64,000 bases of DNA from Chytridium lagenaria (GCA_025449115.1 JAHLKC010000146.1:35108-99107); one strand, 5' to 3'. Positions 22,665 to 34,362 are shown, counted from the stretch's first letter. Translations and numbers: made by a program. Notes: generated by a model from the letters alone, not told the origin.

Positions 22665-22957
22665 CACCGGTGGAAATACACTGCAGAAAGAAGTTTGCAC
22701 CAACGTGTAAATAAAGAGTGGTTTATTGAATAAGTTGAGTGAAATAATTGGAGTGTGTCAACTAGTAGGGTAGCGCTTGCGTGTGCAAGAAGGTAAGGTG
22801 TGAAGAGGGAGCGAGTGCTCCTTTTATACGCCAGCGCTGCTCCCTTCAAGGTTGCTGCGGGCTGCTTCAAGGGAAGCGTACCGCCACTTTGCATTTCTGA
22901 GTAGACGAATGAAGGGGGTGAGTTGAAAGGGATCAAGTCAAATCGTTTAGTGTAACA
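22665..22957 (-). mobile_element. LTR-like segment, possible solo LTR
   Basis: Read on the minus strand this segment starts TGTTACACTAAACG. It has a promoter-like GCGTATAAAAGGAGC about 140 bases in and a poly-A signal context TTCAATAAACC about 90 bases after that. This is the internal order expected of a retrotransposon LTR. A 90-residue open frame across it is probably incidental. No integrase or reverse transcriptase is nearby and I could not find a convincing target-site duplication, so the boundaries are approximate. Confidence 0.35.
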
Positions 22958-23054
22958 AGTTTATAACTCATTAAACTTAAGTACTTGTGAAACTGATTCT
23001 TTATTGTTTTTGTCTCCAATGTTGGTATCTCAGAGTCCGTCGGCCTTAAAGGCG

Positions 23055-23137
23055 GCGTGTCCCTGCTTTACCAACTCTGCGACCATCTCTAAACATCCAC
23101 ATCTCATACGCGACTCCGCGTGTCCCTGCTTTACCAA
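23055..23137. repeat. Direct repeat of 20 bp
   Basis: GCGTGTCCCTGCTTTACCAA occurs at 23055-23074 and again at 23118-23137 in otherwise unrelated intergenic sequence. Confidence 0.85.
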
Positions 23138-24057
23138 ACGGATGTCAAGACGAATCATTATAATAGGGACCAAAACGAATGTGGGTGGGCGTGGAATGGT
23201 GACGTACCAATCTTCATAATGTTATTTATGTGTAACACTCTTCCAATTGCACGCACTGATGACAGAACAATACACTCACTCTTATATATACCCAAATAAA
23301 CACTAGGAAGAAACAGCAATCCTGAACGCATGCATTGGCGCATCACGTTGATTAACTCTTCAACACAAGCATCCACAACGCTCGACTCAAGACACCTCGA
23401 CGCGCGCTTCTAAAGACATATCAAGTAGTGCGGTTACAACAAATATGTTCAACAACATAACTGATCGTGTTATCACGTGCCAAGCGCATTCAATTCTTTG
23501 CCGAGCCATTGAAATTAACCTAATGTCAACTATCAATCCCTCATATAATGCACATGACAGTCGACCACCTCAAAACTCTGAACATTCTTCACCAATCCTA
23601 TTCAAATCTTTCCAAAAAAAAAGTGCCGGGGGACGCTCAAAATGTAATCTTTTTTGTTATAGGAAAACTCGGCAATGTGTTGAAGCAAGTCTGATGGGAG
23701 CGGGAGGGGGCGGGGGGGAGTTCAAATGACGAAAAAGAAAGAAAAGGAGATACGGAAAAAGCCAAACATGCACCAGGCTTTTACAAAAATTTCATCGAGC
23801 GGGCCCACAAATCAACACACCATCCACAAAGTCACCCACAAAAAAAAAACACACAATAAGCAACAGCGAGTGCATCGACTCTGATAGACACAAGAAAGCC
23901 CGAACGATAAAAAAAAGGGGGGGGTAGAGAGGGACATCGAAAAAGAGGGGGAAGGGGGGGAGGAAATGATAGGAGGAGGAGAGAACAAAAAAGAGAGGGA
24001 GTATCGGACTTTTTAAAGCAAGTACAAGATAAAGAAACTCATTGTATTGCGTTTCCT
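23138..24057. other. Intergenic DNA with purine-rich tract
   Basis: No gene is recognised. Bases 23900-24000 are a purine-rich stretch of GGGG and AAAA runs, probably the transcription-end region of the KH-domain gene that stops at 24058. Confidence 0.5.
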
Positions 24058-25479
24058 TTACTCATCACCCTCAGCACCGCTGTTCAACCTCCTGTTCTTC
24101 TCAGAGTCAAGCTGGTCATAAAGCATCTGAAGCGCCTTAGCATTAGCAGACGGAGTTCCAATAATAGTAATCACTCGATCACTCGATCCCTCCACAGCCT
24201 CCTGAATCCGAAGCCTAGCGCCAGACTGACGACGAATAGAGTTGATAAAAGATCCAGCCTTTCCAATCACACATCCAACCATATCACTGGGAATGGCAAG
24301 AGTTTGGGTCTGCTCTCCAGTAGAGTTGGAGTTGGACACCACAACAGGGTTGTATCCGTTGGAACGGTCATTGGGGAAACGACGACCTCCAGAGTTGGTG
24401 TTGGTGTTGTTGTAGGATGAGTACTCTCCGCGGCTGCGTCTGTCGCCGGCGGCGGCTCCGGTGCTACGGGCGCCCTCGCGAGAGGTGGGGTATGAGGAGG
24501 ATTCGTCAAAGCGACCGGTGCGGGGGATGGCGCCACCGTTGAAGTTGAGGCGGACCTGAGGGTTGTAGAGGATGGTACCAGCGGCGCGCTCAATGTCGTT
24601 AAGGATGCATTCGGAAATGTGGAAGATGGCAACGTTGCTAAAGAAAAACCAAAAACCGTCAATACATTGATTTTAAATCCAACAAAACAACACGAAATAT
24701 CCATCTGCAATACTCACAAAGATTCGACAAGGCCATAGACCTCGATTATCCTCTCGGTGGATTGGGGAAGCATCTCCTTGGAGATGACAAGCTTGGCTCC
24801 AGAGTCCTCTTGAATCTCCTTAATCTTGGCACCAGCCTTTCCAATGATGGAACCCATAAGCTGGTGAGAAACAAGGAGACGGATAGTTGTACAGTCGGAA
24901 AGTTGGTTGGGCTGGGTGGAGACGGGGTTGTCGAGGAGGTGCTGGGCGATCATGGCGTAAGCCTGGAATTTGAAACAAGGATCAGCAAAAATAATGTGTA
25001 AAGACCCTTCTGTTTTATAAAGCCCAGCATTATTTCAATTCAATTAATATCTCACCTTGGCCACGTTAACGGTTGATCCAGTAATGGTGAGGATGCGCTC
25101 GTGAACGCCGGGAACGACCTTGCTAACACCAGCCTTGACGCCAGTAGCATCACGGACCTCGGCAACATTCTTTCCGCCCTTTCCAATAATGACACCAGCT
25201 TCCTTAGTGAGACAATGGACCTAAGGGTGATAACGGGCTGGTCGGGACCAGGGGTGGAAGAGGTGGCACCGGGAGCAGGGAGGGAAGAAGGTGCAGCGGA
25301 GGCGCTCTGGGACTCATCGTCTCATCATCCTCGTCGTCGTATTGCTCGCCATTGTAGGGAGCAGAGTTGTCACCGTAGTTGTGTGGTTGGTGAGGAGGGG
25401 TTTCGGGGTTAAGGGTGAGGCCGGTGAGGTGGGCGATGGCCTGGTCAGGGTTGTAGGTGTACTTGTCCTCGGCAATCAT
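24058..25479 (-). CDS. Triple KH-domain RNA-binding protein (PCBP / Rnc1 / Pbp2 type)
   Basis: KH proteins of this type bind C-rich or U-rich single-stranded RNA and control mRNA stability or translation. Three KH domains are visible, each with its GxxG loop: EAGVIIGKGGKNVAEVRDAT, LMGSIIGKAGAKIKEIQEDS and MVGCVIGKAGSFINSIRRQS. The N-terminus (MIAEDKYTYNPDQAIAHLTG) is followed by an acidic/Gln-rich linker. Between KH2 and KH3 lies an Arg/Gly/Asn/Ser-rich linker with RRSRGEYSSYNNTN. Introns fall after VNVAK and after GLVESL. A base is missing near 25218, just before KH1, and a second slip lies in the linker near 25300. The three-domain plan matches fission yeast Rnc1, yeast Pbp2/Hek2 and animal PCBP, but I cannot tell which is the ortholog. 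The protein stops at 24058 after AEGDE. Confidence 0.85.
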
Positions 25480-26193
25480 GTTGGCGAAAAGCGGGGGGTG
25501 TTGGAATCAGACGGTGAAAAAGTCGTGGATGGATAGAGGAGACGAGGAGATGTCGATCTCGTCAAGAACTGAGTTTGTTATTTTAGCGGTGGTAGAGAAA
25601 GACGCCGTCGGTGAATTTGAAGTCAAGAAGCAAAAGAAAGTTTCAATCAACACATGTCCATGTAACGATAGATGAATGCACCAAGCAACCATGCATGCGA
25701 CCTATAAACACACATACACACATACCTGATGGGATAGGGATTAACGGGGATGGGGAAGGGGAGGTGGAGGGTGGAGGAATGAAGCGGTCGAGAAGTGGTC
25801 GAGAAGGGCAAAGGGATCAGCAAGCTGGAAGAAAAAAAAAGTCCAAATGGAAAATTTCAAGACAAGCTCTAAAGTGCGTGACCATCTCTGACGCTTCACA
25901 CGCAGAATGTATGGGTTGTTTGCTGCTCCTCACAGGAGACGGAAGGACGGGTCTGATTAGGGCATAAAGCGGATGGCTTTCACGACTGCTATGAACTGTG
26001 CTGAATCTATGTGCCATGTGGATACATAGGTTGGATGGATGGGTAGATAGCTGTATGAATGTACGGGTGTAGCTTTATTCATGGCCGGTGACGTATTCGT
26101 TGGAAATAGACAAATGATGAAGGCGGAATGCGATAGGAAGAAAGAGATGAAAGGAGAGCTAAAGACTAGTGTTGGCAATACTCGAAGGAGCGG
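25480..26193. other. Upstream region, no gene recognised
   Basis: This lies between the KH-domain gene and the secreted-protein gene. Short open frames on both strands show no family resemblance. Part is likely 5' UTR of the KH gene, whose upstream frame (DEIDISSSPLSIHDFF) is open but ends before the start. Confidence 0.4.
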
Positions 26194-26743
26194 TCACGAA
26201 AAGTAATAAGCAACGCGAGCCACAAAGATGGACAACACCACCGTCACCACTCTCGTCACATTACTCTCCTCAAGCCACATCTCTCGAGACGACGCCCTTG
26301 ACGACTTTGCCGTAGTCCTCACCGTCGCCAAGTTATCCGCGGGCGTAGTTTTTGGGTACAATGCACAAAGTGTCGCCAACGTGCTGAACTGCAACATCTC
26401 ATTCAGTATACCAACATGAAAACGGAGGGGCTCCTCACCAAATTACTCTCATCAGGACATTTTTTAGAACATTGAAGGAGAGTGGTTGAAACAGCTGGGC
26501 TTTGACAGAGACTGACGACTTCGTTAAAGTTGGTGATGAGCGAACCTGCGTTGGTGAGACATCCTGAGAAGCATGGACTGTTGACGACAGATTGGACGAC
26601 GCTGGTGAGGTCAAAGGGGGTTGAGGTGCTGTGACGGTTGCTGCTGGTGCTGCTGCTGCTGTTGTTGATGCGAGAGTTGGAATTTCTTGTGCAGAGCATA
26701 ACGCTGTGAGGGCCGCAAGAAGGATGACGATGACGGTTCGCAT
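26194..26743 (-). CDS. Small secreted Cys-rich protein, possibly GPI-anchored (CFEM-like)
   Basis: The protein begins with a clear signal peptide, MRTVIVILLAALTALCSAQ, followed by a Thr/Ala/Pro-rich stretch. A cysteine module follows (SPCFSGCLTNAG, VVSLCQS, LLQCSKKCPDE), read in a second frame after a one-base slip near 26610. An intron of about 46 bases seems to follow, and the last exon ends in a hydrophobic tail (VTRVVTVVLSIFVARVAYYF) like a GPI-attachment signal. This order resembles fungal CFEM surface proteins, but I count about six mature cysteines where CFEM domains have eight, so the family is not certain. The protein is probably at the cell surface or wall. The gene is divergent from NSRP1. 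Confidence 0.5.
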
Positions 26744-26986
26744 GGGTTTTAAATGTGCAAGAATTGAAAATAAAGCAACCCAAACGCTTGAAAGTTTTCA
26801 GCTTGAGTAATAAAAAATGCGGCAGTCGCTGTTCAAGCGTGTCTGCGGGGGTGAGCCGTCGTGTCAGCCCCAAACTCCCGTTTTGATTGGGACTTCAAAA
26901 AAAAATATTCCGTTTTGATAGGACCTCAGACATAGAGTCTACCCACAGCCAGTCCCAAGTCCCATCTCCACAACCAAAACAAAACC

Positions 26987-28395
26987 ATGACAGACCCTCC
27001 CAAAAAGAAGTTCGGACTCGTCCTCCCCTCCGTCCAAAACCCTCACCATTCGCTTCAGCCCCAACCTCCTCCAAGATTTCCTTTTCCATGAAACTAAACC
27101 CTCCGCATCCGCCTTCAACGATCCCCACTCTGACTCCAACTCTGACGATGACGCCACCAACCTCCCGAAAACCGAAAAGGCAACCATCAACCGGAACCTC
27201 CTTCGTTCTCAAATCGCTGCCACCAACACCGCCAAAATCGCCGCTCTCCACGCTAAAGCATTGGAGGAAGACCCAAATGTGTTTGATTATGATGGGGTTT
27301 ATGATGCAATGAAAGAGTCGCAGGAATGGTGAAGAAGGAGAGGGATTTAGGGGATGGAACGACGGATGCTTTGTTGAAAAAGGTACGCTTTCCCCAGAGT
27401 TTTAGGTGATTTGTTGATGGTTTTTTTCGTTCTTTTTTTAGCCAAAGTATGTGGAAAAGATCTTTGCGGCGTCAGTTGCTAGGAAGATTGCGTTGGAGCA
27501 GGCGGAGGACAGAAAGGTGCAGAAGGAAAGGGAAAAGGAGGGGGAGATGTTTAAAGATAAGGATGCGTTTGTGACAGAGGCGTATAAGCAGAGACAGCTG
27601 GAATTGAAGAAGATAGAGGAGGAGGAAAAACTGCGAGAAGGTTCTGTTACTTTTCTTTTTTAGTATACTTTATGTTTGATTGCATCATTATTTGAATGTG
27701 AAAGCACGAGTCCTCCTTATCCTTTTTCATGCTTTATTTTTTCCTAGCCTCGATTTTCTCATAATTAAATTAAACCTTCCAGAACGAGAATCAAAGGCGA
27801 TATGACCCGTTTCTACCGCACCCTCCTCGACAGCCACGACCGTCTCTCTAAAGCCGGTCGCCAACTGAGCCCTGAAGAAATCGCCCGTCTCACTGCAGAA
27901 CGCGAGGTCCGCGAGAAAGAAGAAGCTCTCGAACTTGAACGCAAAATAGCGCTCAGCCTCGCATCCGGTGATCTTCGTCTCAACGCGTCCGACGAGATGT
28001 TGACAAGCGTGTCCTCCTCACGGCGGGTCTGAATGTGTCGCGTTCGAAAACCGGATGATTGAAGCGGAACGGGAGGCGGAGGAGAAGGCGCGACGGGAGG
28101 CGGAGGAGAGACAGAGGGCGAAGAGGGAGGAGGAGCGACGGAGACGGGAGGAGGAGAAGGAGAAGAGACGGGTGAAGGAGGAGATGGTGAAAGGATGCAG
28201 GAAGAGGCGGAACGGCAGGAGGAGGAGGAGAGGGAGAGACGGAAGAGGGAGAGGGAGAAGGAGGTGAAGGAGATGGCGGTCAAAATGGCGAGGAAGACGA
28301 CGGAGGAGACAATTTCGGAGGCGAGGAAAAGGTATCTTGCGAGAAAGGCTGCGGAGAAAGGGAAGAAGGAGGAGTCGGAGGAAGAGTCGGATTAA
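26987..28395 (+). CDS. NSRP1: NSRP1 / CCDC55 family nuclear speckle splicing regulator
   Basis: NSRP1 is a nuclear, RS-like coiled-coil protein that influences alternative splicing. Family marks in order: MTDPPKKKFGLVLPS at the N-terminus; a SDSNSDDD acidic stretch; KALEEDPNVFDYDGVYDAM; PKYVEKIFAASVARK; FKDKDAFVTEAYKQRQLELK; MTRFYRTLLD; and the C-terminal signature RKTTEETISEARKRYLARKA. The highly charged Glu/Arg segment between is typical. Two introns are visible (about 27382-27441 and 27641-27781). Frame slips occur near 27060, 27330, 28000 and 28180; all keep the conserved order when bridged, so I treat the gene as intact. End is at 28395 after EESEEESD. Confidence 0.85.
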
Positions 28396-28602
28396 AGATA
28401 TCACAACTCTTTTTAATTTTCGCAATGGGATCGACTGAAAGTTATACCAGTATTGCTTTATCATTATTCTGATAATAGAGTGTTTTATTTATTCTAATTT
28501 GAGCGAGAACTCTTTTTGGTTAACTTGACAGGAAAATCTTTGAGAAATCGAACCGTGAATGAGGCACGGAATCAACAGGCCAGCCAACACATCTACACAC
28601 CT

Positions 28603-30815
28603 TCAAAATCCCTCCTCCACCTCACATGACAACTCACTCTTCCCCGCTCTAGCCCTACAAACCGCTTCCTTCCTACAAGTCTCATCACAAGCCGGCACCA
28701 CCCCCTTTTTAAACCTAAACTCATGAAACCTCTTAAACGTCGCCTCATCCTTCTCCATCTCCTCCGTCACACGATGCCAGAACCCCGCGTCAAGGGCAAC
28801 GCCAGGCTTGGCGGCCGGATAGCATCGCGAGCGGAATATTCGAGGGTCCAAGGGAGATCTGATGTGGCTGTGAGGAAGGTTGGCGCAATGTAGGTGAAAC
28901 TGTCGAGGACGCGGTGCGTTGTACCGTCGACTTTGTAGACGCGGAACCGGGGTTCAGGTCTGTGTAGGGAGCAAGGGAGGGGGCGACATAGGCCATGTTG
29001 ATGGCGGTGGAAGAGGTTCGGTTTTTTTCGTTGGAGTAGAAGACTTCGAATTCGTCACTATGGAGAACAAATTAATATTTTGCGAGTGCATGACGAAGAG
29101 GTGTGAGAGAGAAAGGCAAGGGACTCACGTGTGGAGATGACCGTAAAACATTCCAGCGATGGTGCGGGGAGAGAAACGTTTGACGATTTCGTAAAAGCCA
29201 TGAGACCAGTTTTCAAGACAGTCTGAGGTGCCTGGGGAGTGGTGGCCGATGATCCAACAGATTCGCCAGCGGCTTCGGCTTGGGTGAGTTCGGAGACGAT
29301 CCAACCGAGGATGTTGTCGACGTTGGGGGTGAAGTAGTTCTGTGAATGGATTTGTGAGATATAAAAAGGGTTGAAGATCGGGAGGACTTACGATGTAGGT
29401 GAAAAAGTCAACGGTGTAGCAGTAGTTGGTGTCTGTTGGGGAAAGGTGGAAGTTAGTTGAAAATGCATGTGGAAAAGGTGTGATACTGACTGACGGAGAT
29501 GACGCGAAGGCCTTTTGCGGGTGAATAGGAATACTGTCCAAGTTTCTTCACAGACTCGATAGCCTGGGCCGGTAACCACGGGCTATAAAGACTCGCAAGC
29601 TTTCTGTATGCCTCTACAGCCGGCGCGTACTCCGTGTCTTTGGGAGCCCTTGAGTATCCCGCAAGAGTGGTGGGAGCGAAATAATTTGACGGAGAGGTGT
29701 CATGGTTTCCGATAGCCTTATTGATGCGTTAACAATGAGATGTGAGGATGGTGCACTTACGGGAATAACGAGAGTGTTGGGGGGGAGGCCTTCACGAATG
29801 AGGGTGATGGCTTGGTCGAGTTCTTCAAAAACTTTGTCTTTGGTGGTTTCCCAAAGGTTGTGGGGGACGAGATCACCGGTGATAAGGACCGTGTCGATTC
29901 GAGGGACGACTTTGGACATGGTGGCCAATGCAGACTTGATGAGCGTGATAGGAGCGTCTGGAAACCCAACAAGCGCGCTGGGGTTAGTAAAAGAAGGTTG
30001 ACAATTGAGGAAAAAGGATAAGCCAAGGACACCCACCAGACTTGTAAGCACCATATTTTCCACAAGGCTTTTTGATCACATTCGTCCCATCCGTGCTGTC
30101 GCTCCTGCAGCACAAAAACGCCTTACAAGCTCCCTCACTTCCCTCCTTATAGTCTACATCCAAATGCAAATCGGAGATATGCACCACCCATTTCACATTC
30201 TCTCCCTTTGTCTCCACGTTTGCCGTCAAATTCGCAAGTCGAGCCGGAAGCGCCGGCATAAAAGTCGCTGCACCAGCTGGACAAATATCTACAAGGGAAT
30301 GACAGAATTGGGCACGCTCGCCGTCTTTGAAACGAGGGTCTTGAAGAACTTCTTTGAGCCATGGAACGAATTGAGGGATGATGCCAGAGCAGATGGGTTC
30401 GGGTTCAAACACTTTGAGGGTTTTGCAGGCCCAGATGCCGAGGGCTGTGATGATTTCAGGCTTGTCGAGAGCGGCCCCGAAAAGAGACTAATAACTAATA
30501 TTAATGAAATCCCGCGCTCATTACATATGGGAGAGGGTGTTTACGTACGACCGCTTTTGTGCAAACCGCACAGCTGAGTTTTTGTTTGATCTCGTCAATG
30601 TGCATCTTTTTTCTTGTCACAAAGCCTTTGATGAGGAGAGACATGTCGGAAGGTTTCATGCCAAAGAACTTTTCGAGGACCTTTTCAGAAGCGTCGCGAG
30701 TGTAGTCCTTGATCTTTGTGACGAGACCTCCTGGGAGTGGAGCGGGGACGGGAGTGGCATTGATGAGGGTTGTGAAGAGGAGAGTGATGATGAAGGGGAG
30801 GATGGAGAGTTTCAT
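28603..30815 (-). CDS. Acid sphingomyelinase-like phosphodiesterase, secreted
   Basis: This is a metallophosphoesterase of the acid sphingomyelinase (SMPD1/SMPDL3) family, secreted or vacuolar, with likely substrates sphingomyelin or other phosphodiesters. Order: signal peptide MKLSILPFIITLLFTTLINA; a saposin-B-like domain with paired cysteines (KLSCAVCTKAV, CKTLKVFEPEPICSGIIPQF, FCHSLVDICP); then the catalytic domain with metal-binding motifs HISDLHLD, ITGDLVPHNLW, GNHDTSPSN, IIGHHSPG and FYGHLHTDEFEVFY. A C-terminal domain follows (FWHRVTEEMEKDEATFKRF, then paired Cys). Introns split most exons, for example at 29752-29702, 29390-29340 and 29128-29057. A frame slip near 28830 and another near 29240 interrupt the reading frame. 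Length is about 600 residues, normal for the family. A decayed relative lies just upstream at 31590-32370. Confidence 0.87.
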
Positions 30816-31589
30816 GGTGCAGGCAGGATACCGGTCTCCAAGTGACCAAGGGGGAAATGGAAAGGGATGGTTTTTTTATAATGAAAAAAAGCGCAGAAAA
30901 GAATGACTAAAGAAGGGAAGTACGTAATTAAGAACGTTTTTCTTTTACCTTTTTGCATTTTAATCTGGTTTTTAGTGCTTATTCCTTTTTTATTTTTTAC
31001 TTACCGAATTGGTGTCTGATAAAATAATGCACAAATTGACTCGGGGATTTGTGTGACAATCAGCCGATCGGGTAAACCTTAAAGTTGTGTGTAACACCTT
31101 CGTGATACTTACTCACGTGCTGAGTGATACAAAGCATAAACTTTACTTCATTTGGAGTATTCAATGCGACCAGTGAGTCTTGACAGCCGCAAGCACAGCT
31201 CACAAGATCGAAACGGCGCTCACCCTTCATTCCGTACGCAGCGTGACCGTCGAATAAAGGGAGCACTCTGCACTGACGCCGTTTGCTGATATATTTTATG
31301 CGGTCAAAGACAAGAAGACGATGATCCGAAAGTGCCAGTTAATATGAGCCATAGTATTAATATATATATTCATAACTACCAAAAAAACAAACAAACTCGT
31401 ATAAATAAATTCATCAACATCATGCAACAGCCAACAGGCGATATGATAAACAGGTTGCGAAAGATGATGAATCTGATCAAAAAGAAAAGGCAGTACTGAA
31501 AACAAAAGAGAATGAGAGCCGACGTTTTCTGATAAATCAGCATGCGATCCGTCAAAGCGCCTCCTTTTTTCAATCCCGTCCTCCCTTCT
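30816..31589. other. Intergenic, nothing recognised
   Basis: This lies between the sphingomyelinase-like gene and its decayed copy. No conserved frame or repeat is recognised; a short ATATAT run lies near 31362. Confidence 0.5.
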
Positions 31590-32370
31590 CACCATATACA
31601 GTCTCGGATCTACACGTCACATCACAGCTCGGCACCACACCCATCTTGAACCATAACTGATGAAACTTCCTAAAAGTTCATTCATCGTTCTCCATCTGTT
31701 TTATCACGTAATGCCAGAAGTCCGTGTAAAGTGCAACAGGCTTGGCGGTCAGTCATAAATGCGTCCCTTGTGGAATGTTCGAGCTCCGACTGGTGGTCAG
31801 CATTGGGGGTTTGGAATGTAAAGGCGAAGTTTTAGGAGGGTTATCACGCAAATCACATTAAAATATATTTAAAAGGAAGTTCATATATAAAACACGACAG
31901 TACATACAGTCAGCAGAAACGAACCAGATTGATCACAGAATCATACCATAAACAACAAAGCCAAAAAACCCCGAAAAAAGTTCAAAAAATATCACAGAAT
32001 TGCGACGTTGCTGCGATGATTCTGTGAGGTCGGGCTCTATCAAGCTTCACAGAATCCTCACGCAACGCCGCAGAAAAGTTTACACAATTAAGATTTTTTT
32101 CGTAGGGTTGTCGCTAGAAAAACAACACATCATGAGTTGTGCTGTCAATAATAACCACAGAGAGCGGGATTGCGGTGAGGTTTATGTTTGGAGCGAGGGA
32201 TGGCGTGACATACGCTATGTCAACGGCGTTAGAGACGGTGACTCTTCTCGTTATGGTAAAAGACTTCAAACTCATCGTTGCCATAAATGGTTAGAAAATG
32301 GCAACTATATAAAAAAATATATGCATACTCACGTATGGAGGTAACCGTAAAGGAGACCGGCGATAAATGA
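31590..32370 (-). pseudogene. Decayed duplicate of the sphingomyelinase-like gene (3' part)
   Basis: Two blocks resemble the neighbouring intact gene in order and orientation. Block 31600-31760 matches its C-terminal coding region (the segments for CDETC, the FHEF region and FWHRVTEEM). Block 32235-32365 matches the exon-intron-exon region encoding TDEFEVFY with its intron; the splice-donor context ACTCACGTATGGAGGTAACCGTAAA in this copy parallels ACTCACGTGTGGAGATGACCGTAAA in the gene. Stop codons and indels break every frame, and unrelated sequence separates the blocks. The intron is retained, so this is a DNA-level duplicate and not a retrocopy. Confidence 0.7.
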
Positions 32371-32490
32371 GCTTGAATATCAATTTTCAAAGAAAAAATG
32401 GAAAAATCACTCTTAAGTGTAGACGCGTAATCAATCTGCAAACAATCGCGTCAGATCAATATTATCGAAGGAAAGTGGTTCATACGATTA

Positions 32491-32522
32491 AAAAAAAACA
32501 AAAAAAAAAAAAAAAAAAAAAA
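32491..32522. repeat. Long A tract
   Basis: An A run of 8, a C, then 23 more A residues. Its length is unlikely to be exact, given the homopolymer problems elsewhere. Confidence 0.9.
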
Positions 32523-32842
32523 GATGATTCATTTGTTCGCCACAAAATCACTCTTCAACGGAGATAACAAACTATCTCAACTCATACATCGAAGTACCTC
32601 GCACAGCAATGTCTGTTCTTACAGCGTCAGGTACAGGACTATACAAAATGCAAGCTCTTTTGACGACACATATATATTATGAACATTATACGCGAAAGGT
32701 TACCTTGACTACCTAATTTAAACATACCGCACGAATAGTGTTCAGGCTTGAATAGCAACAATCTAGCACGAAGAAAGGAGCGAAGATGGGTCAACAAAAG
32801 TTTTTCGATTGACAAATCGGACAAAAACGACTGAACGGAATC

Positions 32843-34362
32843 ATGAGCATCTCATTATCATCCTTGGACGCTTGTGCCGTTAAAGCACGGCATGTAGAAT
32901 CGAGCATCAAAGATCTTCTGTGAGTCCTCATCTTTCCTGCGATTACCCTTCCAATGAATATGTCCTTATAAAAAGACTTCTCCAGATCCACACTTTCCAA
33001 ACCGGCCCCCCACTTTTCATTCACAGCGCAGCAGGAGTTCCTGGAAGCCCAAACGGTCCAATGCATGAAAATGGCAGAGGATGTTGAAGCTATGGAGCGC
33101 CTCCTCATGGATGCACCATTGGAGTCTGTTCTTCAGACTATCCGTAGACGAGCAGCAGACGTATGTCTCACCCTTCTTCGCTTCGCATTAATCATTGTAG
33201 GTTGCCGAATCCACACGTCGCATGCAAAAATACCTCGAACAGTACGGTTATACACCAGGTTGGTTTTTTTTCTTCTACCGTGCCCCAATACTTGACTGAC
33301 GCCCACTTCAAAAGACTTTGCCGAACCTGAAGCTGAGGTGGAATACCAGTTAGCTCCAACAACCCCCTCCTCGAAATCGCTGCTCTCAGAACTCCCGCCA
33401 ATGAGCTTTGATTCACCTGATGCAAATGCATCGTTTAGTATGAAGACACCGGCTGGAAAGGACAATATGTTTGGCTTTGAAGAGGAGGATGAGCCGCCGA
33501 GTCCTACTTTGGAGAGTTTGGGAATTTCAGAGTTTGGGTTGGGGTTGATCAAAGGTCTGGACTTTGTCTTCTCTCTCTTCTCGGTGGTGGGTCCTTTGTG
33601 TGGATCTGATGAATGGTTTAGGTGCGAATATACCTCCGACACGCATAGCAACACGCCATCTTCGACGCGGTTATCGGCTTGGAGTACGTCTAACCGCGCA
33701 CTCTCGGACATGTCGTCCCCTGCACACCACCTACAACCATCATGGATAGACGGAGGGATAAGATCATGGCTTCTGGAGGTGCGAGGGGACGGATGTCGGA
33801 TTCAATTTTGGACAGTTGTTGGGAGAAGTGTCGGAAGAAGAGTTTGGGATGTTGCCGAATTATCTTGCGGCGCAGTTATCGATTGAGGTTGGGTTTTATT
33901 TTAGCTATTTTACCACTATTTTTATTCCGCACACTTGTTATTTTTTCGAAAATCTAACAACTGTTTTTATTTGTTTTTTCTTCCTGTGCAGTTTTTGAAT
34001 GATACTATCTCAGGTGTGTTCTTCAATTATCAATGCTTGAAAGCTTTTACTTACATTAATTTGTAGAAATCAATGAATACTTTACGGACAAGAGGTTTAG
34101 CGGGATGGACGTTTCCGATGATAATGATCTGGTGACCATTGAAGAACTTCAACAAGTTGAAACTATAGGTAAACTCCCGTTGTTCCCGTCGATTCTGTGT
34201 TTTGGCTTTCGTATCTCATAGCTTCTTCTTGTACATTTTGATTATGTCGTAAATGCAGAGGCCAGCAAGATCAAGGGTGTTATGGTCGCTCTTCTTCATC
34301 TCAATCGGATGGATAGTGAAGATGATGGACGGGGTGGGAAGAGGTACAGGATCAAAACTTAG
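32843..34362 (+). CDS. SKA3: SKA3, spindle and kinetochore-associated protein 3
   Basis: SKA3 is a subunit of the Ska complex, which couples kinetochores to spindle microtubules. The N-terminal exon MSISLSSLDACAVKARHVES resembles the helical start of SKA3. A following exon gives QEFLEAQTVQCMKMAEDVEA, then RRMQKYLEQYGYTPDF, matching REYFQKYGYSP of animal SKA3. The centre carries SPTLESLGISEFGLGL, matching the family's conserved TPKLEHFGISEYTMCL motif. The C-terminal part reads EEEFGMLPNYLAAQLSIEFL, NDTISEINEYF and KIKGVMVALLHLNRM, ending KRYRIKT at 34362. About seven short introns are inferred. Frame is unclear at 32930-33020 and at 33600-33760. The C-terminal segment resembles the SKA1/SKA3 microtubule-binding type of fold, which makes this version longer at that end than I recall for the human protein. 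Confidence 0.72.

Noticed and set aside
22664..22936. 90-residue open frame on the minus strand
   Set aside because: It spans promoter-like and poly-A-like signals, shows no family resemblance, and is better explained as part of an LTR-like segment.
26228..26419. Plus-strand open frame of 63 residues starting MDNTTVTTLVTLL
   Set aside because: It lies antisense to the last exon of the secreted Cys-rich protein and has no supporting features.
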